Positions 35,665 to 46,435 of a stretch of 64,000 bases of DNA are shown here, one piece after another. Made by a program: the position numbers and the translations under genes. Origin of the DNA: Calamus simplicifolius (taxonomy: Eukaryota > Streptophyta > Magnoliopsida > Arecales > Arecaceae); contig UESW01004352.1 in the NCBI GenBank assembly GCA_900491605.1, positions 664,280-728,279 of the forward strand, read 5' to 3'. The notes beneath the pieces were generated by a model. The model saw only the letters and a list, made by a program, of their open reading frames with translations. It did no database searches and had not been told where the DNA came from. Position 1 is the first letter of the stretch. Every line of letters starts with the position of its first letter.

Positions 35665-36972
35665 ATGGCTCCCAAAAGGCGTGCTACCATTGGTGGTTTG
35701 ACTGTTCCAACGAAGCGCCGTTCAAATCGGAGGCAACCTTCATCATCTTCTTCATTTGCCACTCAAGATGACTCTCCACCCTCACCATCTTCTCCAAAAG
35801 TCGACCAATTAGCTGGTAAGGCCATTACAACTGGAAGGAAAGTCGATTTCAACTTCTTTATTTCCGAAGGCTTTGCTATTGGGCGATTGTTGCAAGAAAT
35901 GGGATGGGAGAAGGTTTGTTCTTTGGATATTCCTACCTACCCCGCCCTAGTAAGAGAGTTTTACAATGATTTAAGTAGAGGAGAGGGAGGATTAGTAAGT
36001 GTTGTAAGAGGAACAAAGGTAGTCATCACAGCCGAATCTCTTGGTAATTTATTGGAAATGCCTACTGTTGGACTTATTGAATATCATCATGAAGATAGAG
36101 GAGGAGCACTATCAAGGATGTTAGGAAGAGAAGTTTCTGAGTTTGAGGAAATTTTAGCAAATCAACTTAATTTGGAACTCAGACTACTTCACAATATCTG
36201 TGGAAGGATTCTTTTTCCTAAAATCGAAGGTTTGAGTATGTCTCGGAGCGAGACGTTTATTAATGGACTGCATACTCACTGGTAGACCCTTAAATCTTGC
36301 TGAGATGATGATAGGCTATATGGCGGAGGCAGCTACTAAGAAGAGATCTACATTGCCATATGGTATGGTTTTAACTTTAGTTTTCAGAAGCCAAGGTGTA
36401 CTTATAATGGACAATGAGCCACTAAGAAAGTTAAGACATACAGATTATTATAGTATCTCTACTATTCACCGAATGGGCTTTAGAAAAGAAAATGGAAACT
36501 GGATTAAAAGAGGATATGAGGCCAGAGCTGAGGAGGTTAGAGTTGAGGAAGTCAGAGGAGAAGACATTCCTGAACCATCTGCTGGACCATCTTCTACTGG
36601 ACCACCTGCTGGACCTTCAGAAGTTGGACCAAGCTCTCAACTTCCACATCAGTCAGCAATGGCATCAGAAAGATTTTTGAGGAGCAAATTGGTCAGCTCA
36701 GGGCTTTACTTGCTGAGTATGATAGTGTAAGAACAAATGATATGTGTAAATTAAGAGAGGAGTTCAATCAATTAAAAGATGAGATTAATTCAAGACTCGA
36801 CATGATTTCTTTTTCACTTAGCAATTCAGTCGAATCCTTTAGCGCTAATCTTCATAGTATTTTTGAAAGGATGGAAGGCATTGCTGACGGTTCTGGAAAG
36901 TATCTTCATGCAACAAGTCAACTAAAGAAAGATATTGACCTTGCCATTTCTCAAATTGAAGCATGTCTTTAA
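35665..36972 (+). pseudogene. Extra (env-like) ORF of the SIRE-type element, frameshifted
   Basis: Lies between pol and the 3' LTR, where SIRE elements carry an additional ORF. Starts 'MAPKRRATIGGLTVP' with a basic, Ser-rich N-terminus (residues 1-45). A globular region with 'GFAIGRLLQEMGW' and 'LVSVVRGTKVVITAESLG' follows, of the kind seen in plant retroelement 'putative plant transposon protein' ORFs. The frame changes near 36270, continues to 36730 through a Pro/Gly/Ser-rich linker (about 36560-36650), then to a coiled-coil-like tail (36742-36972). I see no clear signal peptide or transmembrane helix, so an envelope role is not shown. Function unknown. Confidence 0.7.
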
Positions 36973-37668
36973 AGCTTTAAGAAGACCCAAAAAGATGATG
37001 TTATGGAAATGATTGGACATTTAAAGAAAATAGTGTACAAGCATATTTGATATTCAATCCTAGGTTGTATCTTAGGATTTCTTGCTTTCTTCTTAGCATG
37101 TATCTAGGATTTACTTACTTAAATCTGTCATTTTAGAATACATGTAATGGATCTTGCTTTGGAATACAAATGCTTGAATGAATGTTACACTTTTATTACA
37201 AATTTATCTTTGATTGAATGTCAATGAATGAGTTTCCTATCCTTATGTTTATTTGAATCAACATTTTCGCTCTAATTACATTCTCTATTGCTTTTAAACT
37301 CACCTTATTGTTGATAACAAAAAAGGGAGAGAGATAAATGTATATGCATATAAGAAAGACATATATAAGAAAGAGAAAGAGAAAGAAAATGAAGAACAAT
37401 TCTGATATAGAAAGAATGAGAGATTTTTTATCTATCTACATAGGGGGAGTTATTCAATGTAGGGGGAGCTTAATAAATTTCTCCATATAAAAGTTGAATC
37501 ATTTTGATTGATGTCATGTTTTGTTTATCTTTATTCATTTTTGAATGTTGGCATCAAATTCTCTATTACAAAGTCTCTAAGCTTTAATAATACCTATAAT
37601 TCTAAATTCAAATGAATTTCTTTAATGCATATACTCAAAGTTTTTGTCATCATAAAAAAGGGAGAGAT
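36973..37668 (+). other. 3' untranslated part and polypurine tracts of the SIRE-type element
   Basis: Non-coding. Several purine-rich stretches: AAAAAAGGGAGAG near 37318, AGGGGGAG near 37440 and 37460, and AAAAAAGGGAGAGAT directly before the 3' LTR. The last is the plus-strand primer; the others look like duplicated or decoy tracts. Confidence 0.65.
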
Positions 37669-39068
37669 TGTTGACCCAATTGAGGATTTTGATGATTAAC
37701 AAAACTAATTGAGTATAACATTTGATGTTACTAATGATTTTGATTAAGTTTTTCAGATTATAAGTCTAATTGATGATCAAAATCAAGAAGAAAAATCAAG
37801 TTCTGGTTTGAAACTAATGTCAAGGTAAGACTGCAGACATTAGAGTCGACACATGGAATCGCAGAGCCGACTCCGAAAACGGCACAGACTTAGAATCGAC
37901 TCCGGGACTGTGAGAGGCGACTCTATCAGAAACAACAGAACATTGGATTTTTTGGCCACGACTTAGAGTTGACTCCCGGACTGCTAGAGTCGACTCCAGA
38001 AGAATTTTGTGTCGACCCCAGAAAAGTCAGAGACGACTCTAGATCGAGCAGATTAAATTATTTTGAGTTAGAGCCGACTCCAGAAAAGCCAGAGCCGACT
38101 CCAGAATGTCAGACACGCTCCAGAACTGTCAGAACGACTCTAAACTTTAACTTTATCAATTTTAATCCCAACGGCTATTGTTATTTATGGATCTAATCCT
38201 TTTTCACTTGCTTCTAACGGATAGTTTTGGACTATTTGTGGATTAATCGAATCTATAAGAAGAGGGGTGATTGCATCCCAAAATAAGAGAGGAAAAAACA
38301 AGAAAGAGGCAAAAAGAAAAGAATAGAGAAAATCCTTGAAATCCATCAGAAAAGAAAAGAGGGAAAATCTGTAAGAAAAGATCATACTCATTCCCCAAGA
38401 GAAGAGAAAGAGATTCCAAGCATTTGCTGTTCTACTTAGAAGAAATCTCAAAAGAAGGAAGAAGCCCTAGTTTTTCCAATCTTCTGAACCTCAAGAGCAT
38501 ATTCAAAGGAAGATCCATTCAAAGGAAGAGAAGGAAGAAGCCACCAAGATCTTTGAATCAGGCTTTGGTTCCTAATCTCTATTTATTGTTTTATTATTGT
38601 ATATTTGCTCATTGAAGGAGCAGTTTGCTTTTGTAAAATCAAAATACTGTTTGCTGGGTCAATCTGGTGATTGATTCAAGCTGAAGCTGTTAGCCTTGTG
38701 CAAGCGTTAGCTTGTGGTTTTAGGTTTTGTGCTAGTGAGCCTTGAAAACCAGCTGGGTTCGTTGTGCGCCCGGGAAAATAACAAGTTTGAGTTGTGAACT
38801 TGCAAAACAACTCTGTAATCAGTTTGATTATAGTGTGGACCCAAGAGGTACTTGGGAGTGGACGTAGGTGTAGGTACACCGAACCACTATAAAATCTATT
38901 GTGTTTGCCATGATTGTCTCTTTATCTTCAACTCTTCATTTATAAGTTGCTTAGTTTTAAATCTGTGAATCTAAGTTTTTATTTTTGCTGGGGGTTATCT
39001 ATTCAAAGAGTTAAATTTTTTGAAAAACCCAATTCACCCCCCCTCTTGGGTTGCTATCTTGACCAACA
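37669..39068 (+). repeat. SIRE-type copia 3' LTR
   Basis: TGTTGACCC...GACCAACA, 1400 bp, near-identical to 29027-30424. Differences seen are mostly C/T and A/G transitions in the CG-containing minisatellite (for example AGAGTCGAC/AGAGTTGAC), as expected from methylation-driven decay. Confidence 0.92.
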
Positions 39069-39149
39069 GCGTGCATCGCCACTTTTCACTGGCGATCGAG
39101 CGCCACCAACAAGTCGGAACAAGCAGAGGTGCATGGGATTGGCGTTGGG

Positions 39150-39330
39150 GAAGCCCGCACAACAAGGCAAAATAGGCGCAGGTTCTCCCTTCTAGACAAT
39201 GCCAACACTGACGTACGCCATCTCGGTTGTGTGCTAGGACGGCGTGCTCACCATCATCATCCACCAGCTGCCTCTGCTGAAGCCTAAGAAGCCCAAGACC
39301 ATCGAGGACAAGGATGGCGATGTCAGAGAT
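39150..39330 (+). pseudogene. Captured fragment of a class II small heat-shock protein gene
   Basis: In two frames this stretch reads like the C-terminal end of a plant class II HSP20: 'RRFSLLDNANTD' (about 39176-39211), then after a +/-1 shift 'AISVVC', a TAG stop where a Gln codon is expected, then 'DGVLTIIIHQLPLLKPKKPKTIE' split over 39238-39306. In the family this is the last beta-strand of the alpha-crystallin domain and the short tail. It sits inside the CACTA element at 27983-39665, so it was probably picked up by transposition. The frameshift and stop make it non-functional. Confidence 0.68.
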
Positions 39331-39499
39331 TAGAGTATGAGCAAAAGAAAGAGGGGAAGAAGAAGAGGAGGAGGAGAGGGATCAGAGGTGGCAATTTTGA
39401 AAAATTTTGAAAAAAAAAAAATTAGCTCGACGAGGAAGAGAGGGAAAGAAAGCTGCGCGAGGAAGCATGGAAAAAATTTTGAAAAAATAATTCAAAAAT

Positions 39500-39665
39500 A
39501 TTTTTACCCTCCGATGCTTTCTCAAAGCATCGGAAAAATATCTTTTCACAATATTTAGCGTCGTGAAAATTTTTTTTTAGTGTCGTCTCCCTTTAGATTT
39601 GTTGTAGTGAAAGCATCGAAATTTTTTTTTTTTTAGTGCCATCTCCTTTCAGATTTGTTGTAGTG
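39500..39665. repeat. CACTA 3' terminus, tandemly duplicated
   Basis: The terminal block 'TAGTG(T/C)C(G/A)TCTCC' ... 'AGATTTGTTGTAGTG' occurs twice, ending at 39609 and at 39665. The first copy is followed by AAAGCATCGAAA. Either terminus could in principle be used; the outer one matches the target duplication ATA. Confidence 0.7.
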
Positions 39666-39668
39666 ATA

Positions 39669-40126
39669 CACAGCCTATACCCTCTATCAACGTATTGTAA
39701 TCTCAGGATATGGTATGTGCCTAAGAGAGACAGATCGTAGTATGGTAGTTTAGACCTCTAACTTTGCAAATAATTAGATAGTTATACTCTAAGAGGACGT
39801 GCTATGATCTTCTAGTACATGCTTGACAAGAGATAATTATTCTAACCTTGAATTTGCAAAATTATTGATATTGCAACATAAAGAAAAGAAGATAAAACAT
39901 GTTTGTTTGCATGATGGATTCGGATTCCTGGGTTGCTTCTCCTACTATCTTAATTTTGTTAATTAATTAGTTATTATCTTTTAATAACCACTATTCTAAA
40001 TATCATCTAAATAATTTTTTTATTTTTTTCTAAAATAATTATCCTTGATCCCCGAGGATATGATCCCGATTCACCACTAGCTATAGTTGTGAGTAGGTTT
40101 ATTTTGACTGCCAACAACAGTAATCA
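39669..40126 (+). repeat. Athila-type 5' LTR, second part
   Basis: Continues the LTR begun at 27373. Its first 90 bp match the 3' LTR at about 47035-47118 ('CCCTCTAT', 'ACGTATTGTAATCTCAGGAT' against a diverged copy, 'GCCTAAGAGAGACA'). It ends CCAACAACA (40119) or AATCA (40126), just before the primer-binding site. Confidence 0.75.
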
Positions 40127-40130
40127 AATT

Positions 40131-41151
40131 TTGGCGTCGTTGCTGGGGATCTAGGCATGATTAGTTCACGAGAAAAAAAGTTAAAAAAAAAAAAATTTAC
40201 CACAAATTTTTATTAACTTTATTCTTATTTTATTTTTTATTATTGCATTATTATTCATGCTTCTATATAAAAGAAAAGAGTAAAAAAAATTCTTTTTTTG
40301 TTGAATAGTTATGACTCTCTTTAGCTTTTTTTTTTTTTTGAGTTACCTTAATATTTTTCTTATTTCTTTTAACGTTAAAAATTACTTTTCTTCTTGTCAC
40401 AAATTCACTTTTAACCTAATTAACTTTTCCTATTAATTAACTTACCTTAAAGAACCTAAAGAAAACCTTAAGAACTTTTCTAAAACATAATTAATTTAAG
40501 AAAATAATAATAAACTTTAAAAACTTCATAACTGTTTAAACACCTTATTTGAATTGCATTGCATTTTCATAAAATACTTTAAGGGCACAAACCTCTAATC
40601 AAGATAAGGTGGGGAGTTGATCATCTTTCCTTGGCTCACAAACCACATCCTTCATTTTGCATTAACCCAAGCCTTTAACTCTAAAATTAACTAAACATCA
40701 GCCCCTAAGGAACTCAAGCTCAATAGGATAAGGCGCCTGAAAGAATTGGATCGGGTCGAGATTGACTGATTAACTAGTATCTAGAAAATAAAGGAAAATT
40801 ATTATTTAATTGGTTTCGTTAGCTTACCTAGTAAGTAATGGGGGGACCCCACTGACCTTATCCTTAACTGGCTAGTTGATCAGCTAATTTTTGACTTGAA
40901 GGGCTCCAAGGTGGTCTGGAAGTTAGAGCTATCTAGATCTAGGTTAAGCCTAAGTAGAGAGTTTAATCTTTGTTAACTTGATTGCTAATAATTATTAAAC
41001 CCTAACTAAATTATTCTTCATTGCTCTTAGTTTTAGGAATCTTTTAGAATATTTTCTTTAGAATCTTCTCCTTTCTCTTCTTACATTAGTTAAAAAAAAG
41101 AGAACTGAATTACTATTTGCTTTAGAGCGTATTAGTAGGGTATATGCTTGA
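40131..41151 (+). other. Athila-type primer-binding site and leader
   Basis: TTGGCGTCGTTGCTGGGGA at 40131-40149 is two changes from the conserved Athila/Tat site. The rest is AT-rich and non-coding, with the block at 40575-40680 that resembles the leader of the Ty3/gypsy element at 20085-20175. Confidence 0.7.
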
Positions 41152-44100
41152 TTGTCGATCGTTACAACCCAACCTCATACCTTAAATCTTGAAATAGAGA
41201 GAACTTGTAAAGCAAACAGAACATGCATTATGGATCTTAATCAAGAAAAAAATTCATCACGTCAATTGAAGGAGTACTTCACCCCTTCACAATATACATA
41301 TTCACCATGCATACAAGTACCCCCAGTAGAGGCTATCCAATATGAAATTAAGTCCAACATAATCCAAATGTTACTAGCTTTCCATGGATTTATAATGAAG
41401 ATCCCTACAAACATTTAGATGAATTCTTAAAATTTGCTCAACTGTCAAGATTCAAAATTCTCCGATGAGGCACTTAGGCTTAAGTTATTCCCTTTCTCCC
41501 TAAAAATAGAGCCAAGCATTGGTTCAATTCACTAGTCACTATTATAATTTCAACTTGTGACCAACTTCAGAGAGAATTTCTTAAGGAATACTTTCCTATA
41601 GGAAAAACGAATCAAATCAGAAAAGCCATAACCAGTTTTTTCAGTTAGATAGAGAAATGTTTCATAAAACTTGGGAGAGATTAAAATAATTAACTAGAAA
41701 ATGTTCGCACCATGCAATACCTAAATAGCAGTTAGTTCAATATTTTATGATGGATTGTTAGAAAGGCACCAACAAATGGTGGATGCCTCATATGGAGGAA
41801 CATTTATGCTAAAAAATAAATATGAGGCATGTCAGCTTTTTAAAACTCTAAGTAAAAATTTTTTGCACCATATGTTTGCTGCCCGTAGAGATCCTTCCAC
41901 AGAACCTAGAGAGGTGGAATATACAACACATGTCAGTTTATAGACATCTATATCAAAATTGATGAACCATCCTAAAAACTTGATCGAATTCTACAAGTTG
42001 AAAGCATCTCTTCTCCATCTACTCAATTACATGAGGTTTGTATAATATGTTCGAGTCTGACCCATTCTATAGGTGAATGTCTAGCCGCATACCAATTTCC
42101 TGAGCTTGTTCAGGAGCAAGCCCACCAAGCCCAAATCCGAATGGCTTCTGGACTAGGAAATGATTCATATTCGAATACTTACAATCCTAGCTGGCGAAAT
42201 TATCTAAATTTTTCATGGAAACCCCAACCTATCATCAATTCAACATCAATTAGGCCTAATCATTAGGAGACCCAATTTAGAAGCATGTTGTATTCCCAAT
42301 ATCCAAGTGCTCCTCAACCTTCACCAAATAATTATGATCCTACTTTCGAAGAGGTGTTATAAGCATTGAAAGGGTTAGAAATGAATACTCAACTCCTTCA
42401 CCCACACACACAATCCATTGCAAAACTAGAAACCCAGATAGGTCAACTAACCACAGCTGTTGGTCCAGATAGCAACCCAAGAGGGGGGGTGAATTGGGTT
42501 TTTCAAAAATTAAACTCCCTTTAAAAAATAATCCCTCAGCGGAAGTGAAAACTTAGATGTATACGAATTAAACAGAGTGTACAAAGATATAGAGTAAGAG
42601 ACAAGGAAACAATCACCGTAAACACAAGAAGTTTTATAGTGGTTCGGTGTACCTACACCTATATCCACTCCCAAGTACCTCTTGGGTCCACACTAAAATC
42701 AATCTGATTATAGAAGAGTTGTTTTGCAAGCTCACAACTCAAACTTGTTGTTTTCCGGGTGCACAACAAACCCAGCTGGTTTTCAAGGCTCACCAGCACA
42801 CAACCTTACAACACAAGCAACAGCTTGCACAAGGCTAATAGCCTCAACAGAATCAATCCTCTGATTGACCCAGCAAACAATAACGTTTTTACAAATTTAA
42901 AAGCTCATCCAATGAGCAAATATACATAATAGAACAACAATAAAGAGATAGGAATCAAAGCCTGATTTGCAGATCTTGGTGGCTTGCTTCTTCTCTTCTC
43001 TTGAGTGGATCTTCCTTTAGAATGCTTTTGAAGCTCCGAAGATTAGAAAGCTAGGGCTTGCTTCTTCTTTTGGGATTTCTTCAAAATAGGACAAGGAATG
43101 CTAGAAATCTCTCTCTTTTCTTTTGGGAGATCAGTATAATCTTTCCTTTCGAATCTTCCATCTTTTCTCTTTTGATTTTCTGATAGATTTCACTCTTGTT
43201 TTTCTGATTTTTCTCTCTTATTTTTTTGCTTGTCCTCTTCTCTTTCGGATACAATAAACCTCTTCTTATAGATTCTTCTTAATCCATAAATAGCCAAAAA
43301 CTATCCGTTAGAAACAAGCGTAAGAAGGATTAGAACCAAAAAGGGTAATAGCCGTTGGGATTAAAGAGATAAAGATAAAGTTTAGAGACGTTCTGACAGT
43401 TCTGGAGTCGTTTCTAACAAACTGGAGTCGACTCTAACTTTTCTGAAGTTGGCTCTAAATCAAAAATCCCCAATCCGCTCGATCTGGAGTCGTCTCTGAC
43501 TTTTCTGGAGTCGACACGAAAATCTTCTGGAGTCGACTCTAACAGTCCAGGAGTCGACTCTAAGTCGTGACCGAAAAAAACCATCGTTCTGTCTTTTCTG
43601 TTGGAGTCGGCTCTAACAGTCCAGGTGTCGACTCTAAGTCTGTGCTGATTTTCGGAGTCGACTCTGCGATTCCATGTGTTGACTCTAATGTCTGCAATCT
43701 CACCTTGACATTAGATTCAAACTAGAACTTGATTTTTCTTGTGATTTTGATTAATAAATCATATCATAAACTGAAAAAACTAAACCAAAATCATTAGTAA
43801 CTTCAAATGTTATACTCAATTAGTTTTGTTAATCATCAAAATCAATAATTGGGTCAACAACAGCATTCAGTGAAAGAGAATAGGGTAAGCTATCGAGTCA
43901 GCCCAAAGCTAACCCTAGGAACCTAAACATCCAAGGATCAAAACAAGGAGCCCAGTTTAACCAACTAAGTGTCATTCATACATTAAGATCTGGAAAACAA
44001 ATAGATAACAAGGTGGGTACAAATGAAGAAGAAGAATTAGAAGTCCCACTACTTGAATAACTTATGAGCTGGGTCAACCCGAAACACCCGAGGCATCAGA

Positions 44101-44340
44101 GTCTAATATAATGTCCAACCCATCAGTTAAGCCAATGTCAGAAGGAGATAAACTAAAAATTAGGATTGTAGCACCATTCCCAAATAGACTTAAGTCCAAT
44201 CAAAATTTAACCCAATTCGATAAGATTTTGAAGGTCTTTAAGCAAGTTAAAGTAAACATTCCCATTTTGGACATGATCCAATAGGTCCCAGCCTATACTA
44301 AATTCCTTAAGGATCTATATATCAAAAAGAAGACCACCAA
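41152..44340 (+). pseudogene. Athila-type gag (broken, split by a solo LTR)
   Basis: Reading from 41152, the retrotransposon gag region is seen in shifting frames: 'VEAIQYEIKSNIIQMLLAFHG', 'ALRLKLFPFSLK', 'AKHWFNSL', 'QREFLKEYFP' (41330-41610). A downstream C-terminal gag region with 'LEMNTQLLHPHTQSIAKLET' (about 42370-42440) follows. The solo LTR at 42458-43859 interrupts it, and gag resumes at 43865. Stops occur throughout. Confidence 0.75.
42458..43859 (-). mobile_element. Solo LTR of the SIRE-type family, reverse orientation
   Basis: TGTTGGTCC...GGGTCAACA, 1402 bp, flanked by ACAGC (42453-42457 and 43860-43864). It is the reverse complement of the SIRE LTR family at 29027-30424, including the tRNA-side end and the GAGTCGACTC minisatellite, but more diverged. 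No internal sequence remains. Confidence 0.9.
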
Positions 44341-44341
44341 A

Positions 44342-45330
44342 ATGCCCAAGAGAGCCTTTCTGACAGCCAGTGTGAGCTCTTATCTATTAAACCACATGCC
44401 AGTGAAATACAAAGATTCAGGGTCACCCACTATTTCATGCATTATGGGGAACACCTTCATAAATAGGGCTATATTAGACTTAGGGGCAAGTGTTAATATA
44501 TTGCCATACTCGTATATGAGCAACTAGGGTTTGGAGAACTAAAGCCTATGAAATGATCCTACAACTAACAAATCACTCTTTGAAAATACCTAAGGGAATA
44601 GTAGAGAATGTATTGATCAAAGTTGGTGACTTTATCTATCCGATGGACTTTGTGATTTTAGAAACTGAACCGATGACAAACCCAAAGAGCCACATCCTAG
44701 TGATTTTAGGTAGACCATTTTTGGCCATAGCTAATGCCCTAATTAATTGCTAAATTGGATTAATGAAAATTTTCTTTGGAAATATTTTAATTGATCTTAA
44801 TATTTTTAATCTTACCAACACATCAACGAGCGATTCAAATTATGTTCAAGATACTATTTATGATCCAATTGACCTTAGTGACGAAGAGCTTGACCTAAAA
44901 ATCTGCATAAATTAAGATGGAGAGCAAATTAATGAGGTTGTTATAATTGATGAAAATTAAGATGGAAACTTTCAACTGAACCACTAAAGAAAGTACTTGA
45001 ACCATTACCCAAACTATTAATAAAGAAAGCACCCAAATTAGAATTAAAACCACTTTTCAGCATCTCAACTATGCATTACCTAGGTCCATCAGAAACCCTG
45101 CCTGTGATTATTTCAACTGACCTACTCTCTTCACAAGAAGAAAAACTATTGAATGAATAAAGAAGCGTTAGGATGGACCATGGCTAACATAAAAGGGATT
45201 ATTTTCTCGATTGTTCACATAGGATTCACTTAAGGGAGAAAACCAAAGCCTATAAGAGACCCCCAAAGAAAACTTAAACCAACCATGAAGGAAGTAGTAA
45301 GGAAGAGATCATCAGCTTCTTGACAATGGT
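44342..45330 (+). pseudogene. Athila-type protease region (broken)
   Basis: Frame from 44342 carries the retroviral-type aspartic protease motif 'AILDLGASVNILPYSYM' (about 44466-44516; DLGA at the catalytic position). The frame then shifts and 44553-44753 continues with 'ILVILGRPFLAIANALI'. After 44760 the acidic linker before RT is visible in broken frames up to about 45330. Then recognisable pol ends: RT, RNase H and integrase are absent. Confidence 0.78.
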
Positions 45331-46435
45331 AATCAAAGTGAGCCATGACGTCCGGCTGAAGACGTTAAACTTAGCGTTTTTTAGGAGGACACCCAAAATT
45401 TTTATGTTTTGACCTTTATATTCATGATTCTTATTTCTAGGAATAAGAGGCTGCTATGCATGGTCACTCCTAACATTACATGAGGTATATCTCATCTAAA
45501 TGATATTTTTTTTATTTATTCTTCCTTACTCTATTAAGAATAATGAAAATTAAGTTGGAGGGTAAGAAAAACCCTTTTCAGAATATTTGAAAACACCTTG
45601 GCATTTTTAAAAATTTTAGATATTTTTTATAAATCATATGCTATGAAAGAATTCTTGAGCAAAATTGATTAGGAAAAGCTAATAGAGTTAGAAAGTATTG
45701 GCTAATTACTGTAGCAAGCCAAGGAGTATACCAGCTATTAGACTTTTAGCGGCCTACTTAGGTCATCTAAAGGCTATTAGCACTTTCATTGCATATGCAC
45801 ACTGACGAGGTAAACTAGGTATTAGTTGTAAGGTCAATTGAAGATTTAATTATTATTGAAAATTGATAATTGATATACACCTCAATGAGAGAAACTTGAA
45901 TTAAGGAAAGAGCTACCTGCCTGATAACAAATAAAAAATAAAATAAAATAAATAATAAATAAAGAAGCAAGTCTAAACATGGTTTTTCATCAAATAACCA
46001 GGCAACTACGCCTAAGTAAGCATTGTTGTTCGCATCAAAAAGTGGGCAGTGTGAAGATATCACTAAAAAAATTATATATATATATATATATTAGATAGTG
46101 TGAAAGCTACGTTTAGGTGCTTAATTTGAGGGTGTCTAGAAAATTGATCAAAGTAAGTGATAAGCGAATATACCATTGTTCTTTACAAGCTAGTACCGAA
46201 ATGCTAAGTTAGCCATCACAAACATAAGTGCTATAGATTATGGATGAACTCTAAGAAAGTTTCTAATAGTTCTGATTGCGAAATTTACTTTAAAAACTCA
46301 ATACTTAGTTAGTGATACTGGCTAGCTTCTTTCAACCTTAAGCTTAGATTTAATTTTGCAAACGAGAATCTTAGTAACACATAATTTTATTTAATTACAT
46401 TTCTAAGGGACTAGCAATGATTAAGTTGGAGGGTC
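45331..46435 (+). other. Athila-type 3' non-coding region and polypurine tract
   Basis: AT-rich and non-coding, with a (TA)n run at about 46073-46090. Two similar purine-rich stretches are present: AAGTTGGAGGGTAAG near 45551 and TTAAGTTGGAGGGTC at 46421-46435, the latter directly before the 3' LTR and probably the plus-strand primer. The first could be a duplicate left by the deletion of pol. Confidence 0.55.

Larger units (their letters stand above)
29027..39068 (+). mobile_element. SIRE/Maximus-type Ty1/copia retrotransposon, full structure
   Basis: A 10,042-bp element with two LTRs of about 1.4 kb, target duplication GCGTG (29022-29026 and 39069-39073), tRNA-Met primer-binding site, gag, pol in copia order (protease, integrase, RT, RNase H), an extra ORF between pol and the 3' LTR, and a polypurine tract AAAAAAGGGAGAGAT (37654-37668). 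The large size, long LTRs and extra ORF are typical of the SIRE lineage. LTRs differ only at a few percent of positions by eye, so insertion is recent, yet several single-base frame changes break gag, pol and the extra ORF. Confidence 0.92.
27983..39665. mobile_element. Non-autonomous CACTA transposon, itself split by a copia element
   Basis: It starts CACTACAACGAAAAAG and ends TTTGTTGTAGTG, with the 3-bp target duplication ATA on each side (27980-27982 and 39666-39668). The intact 3' LTR of the host element shows the uninterrupted site ('TTTGGCATACAC' near 47030). Subterminal regions carry palindromic words around CCGATGC..GCATCGG. Without the 10-kb copia insert it is about 1.64 kb and encodes no transposase. 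It contains a fragment of a small heat-shock protein gene (39150-39330). Confidence 0.88.

Noticed and set aside
36742..36972. A separate host gene for a coiled-coil protein
   Set aside because: It is the direct continuation, after a frame change, of the extra ORF of the SIRE-type element.
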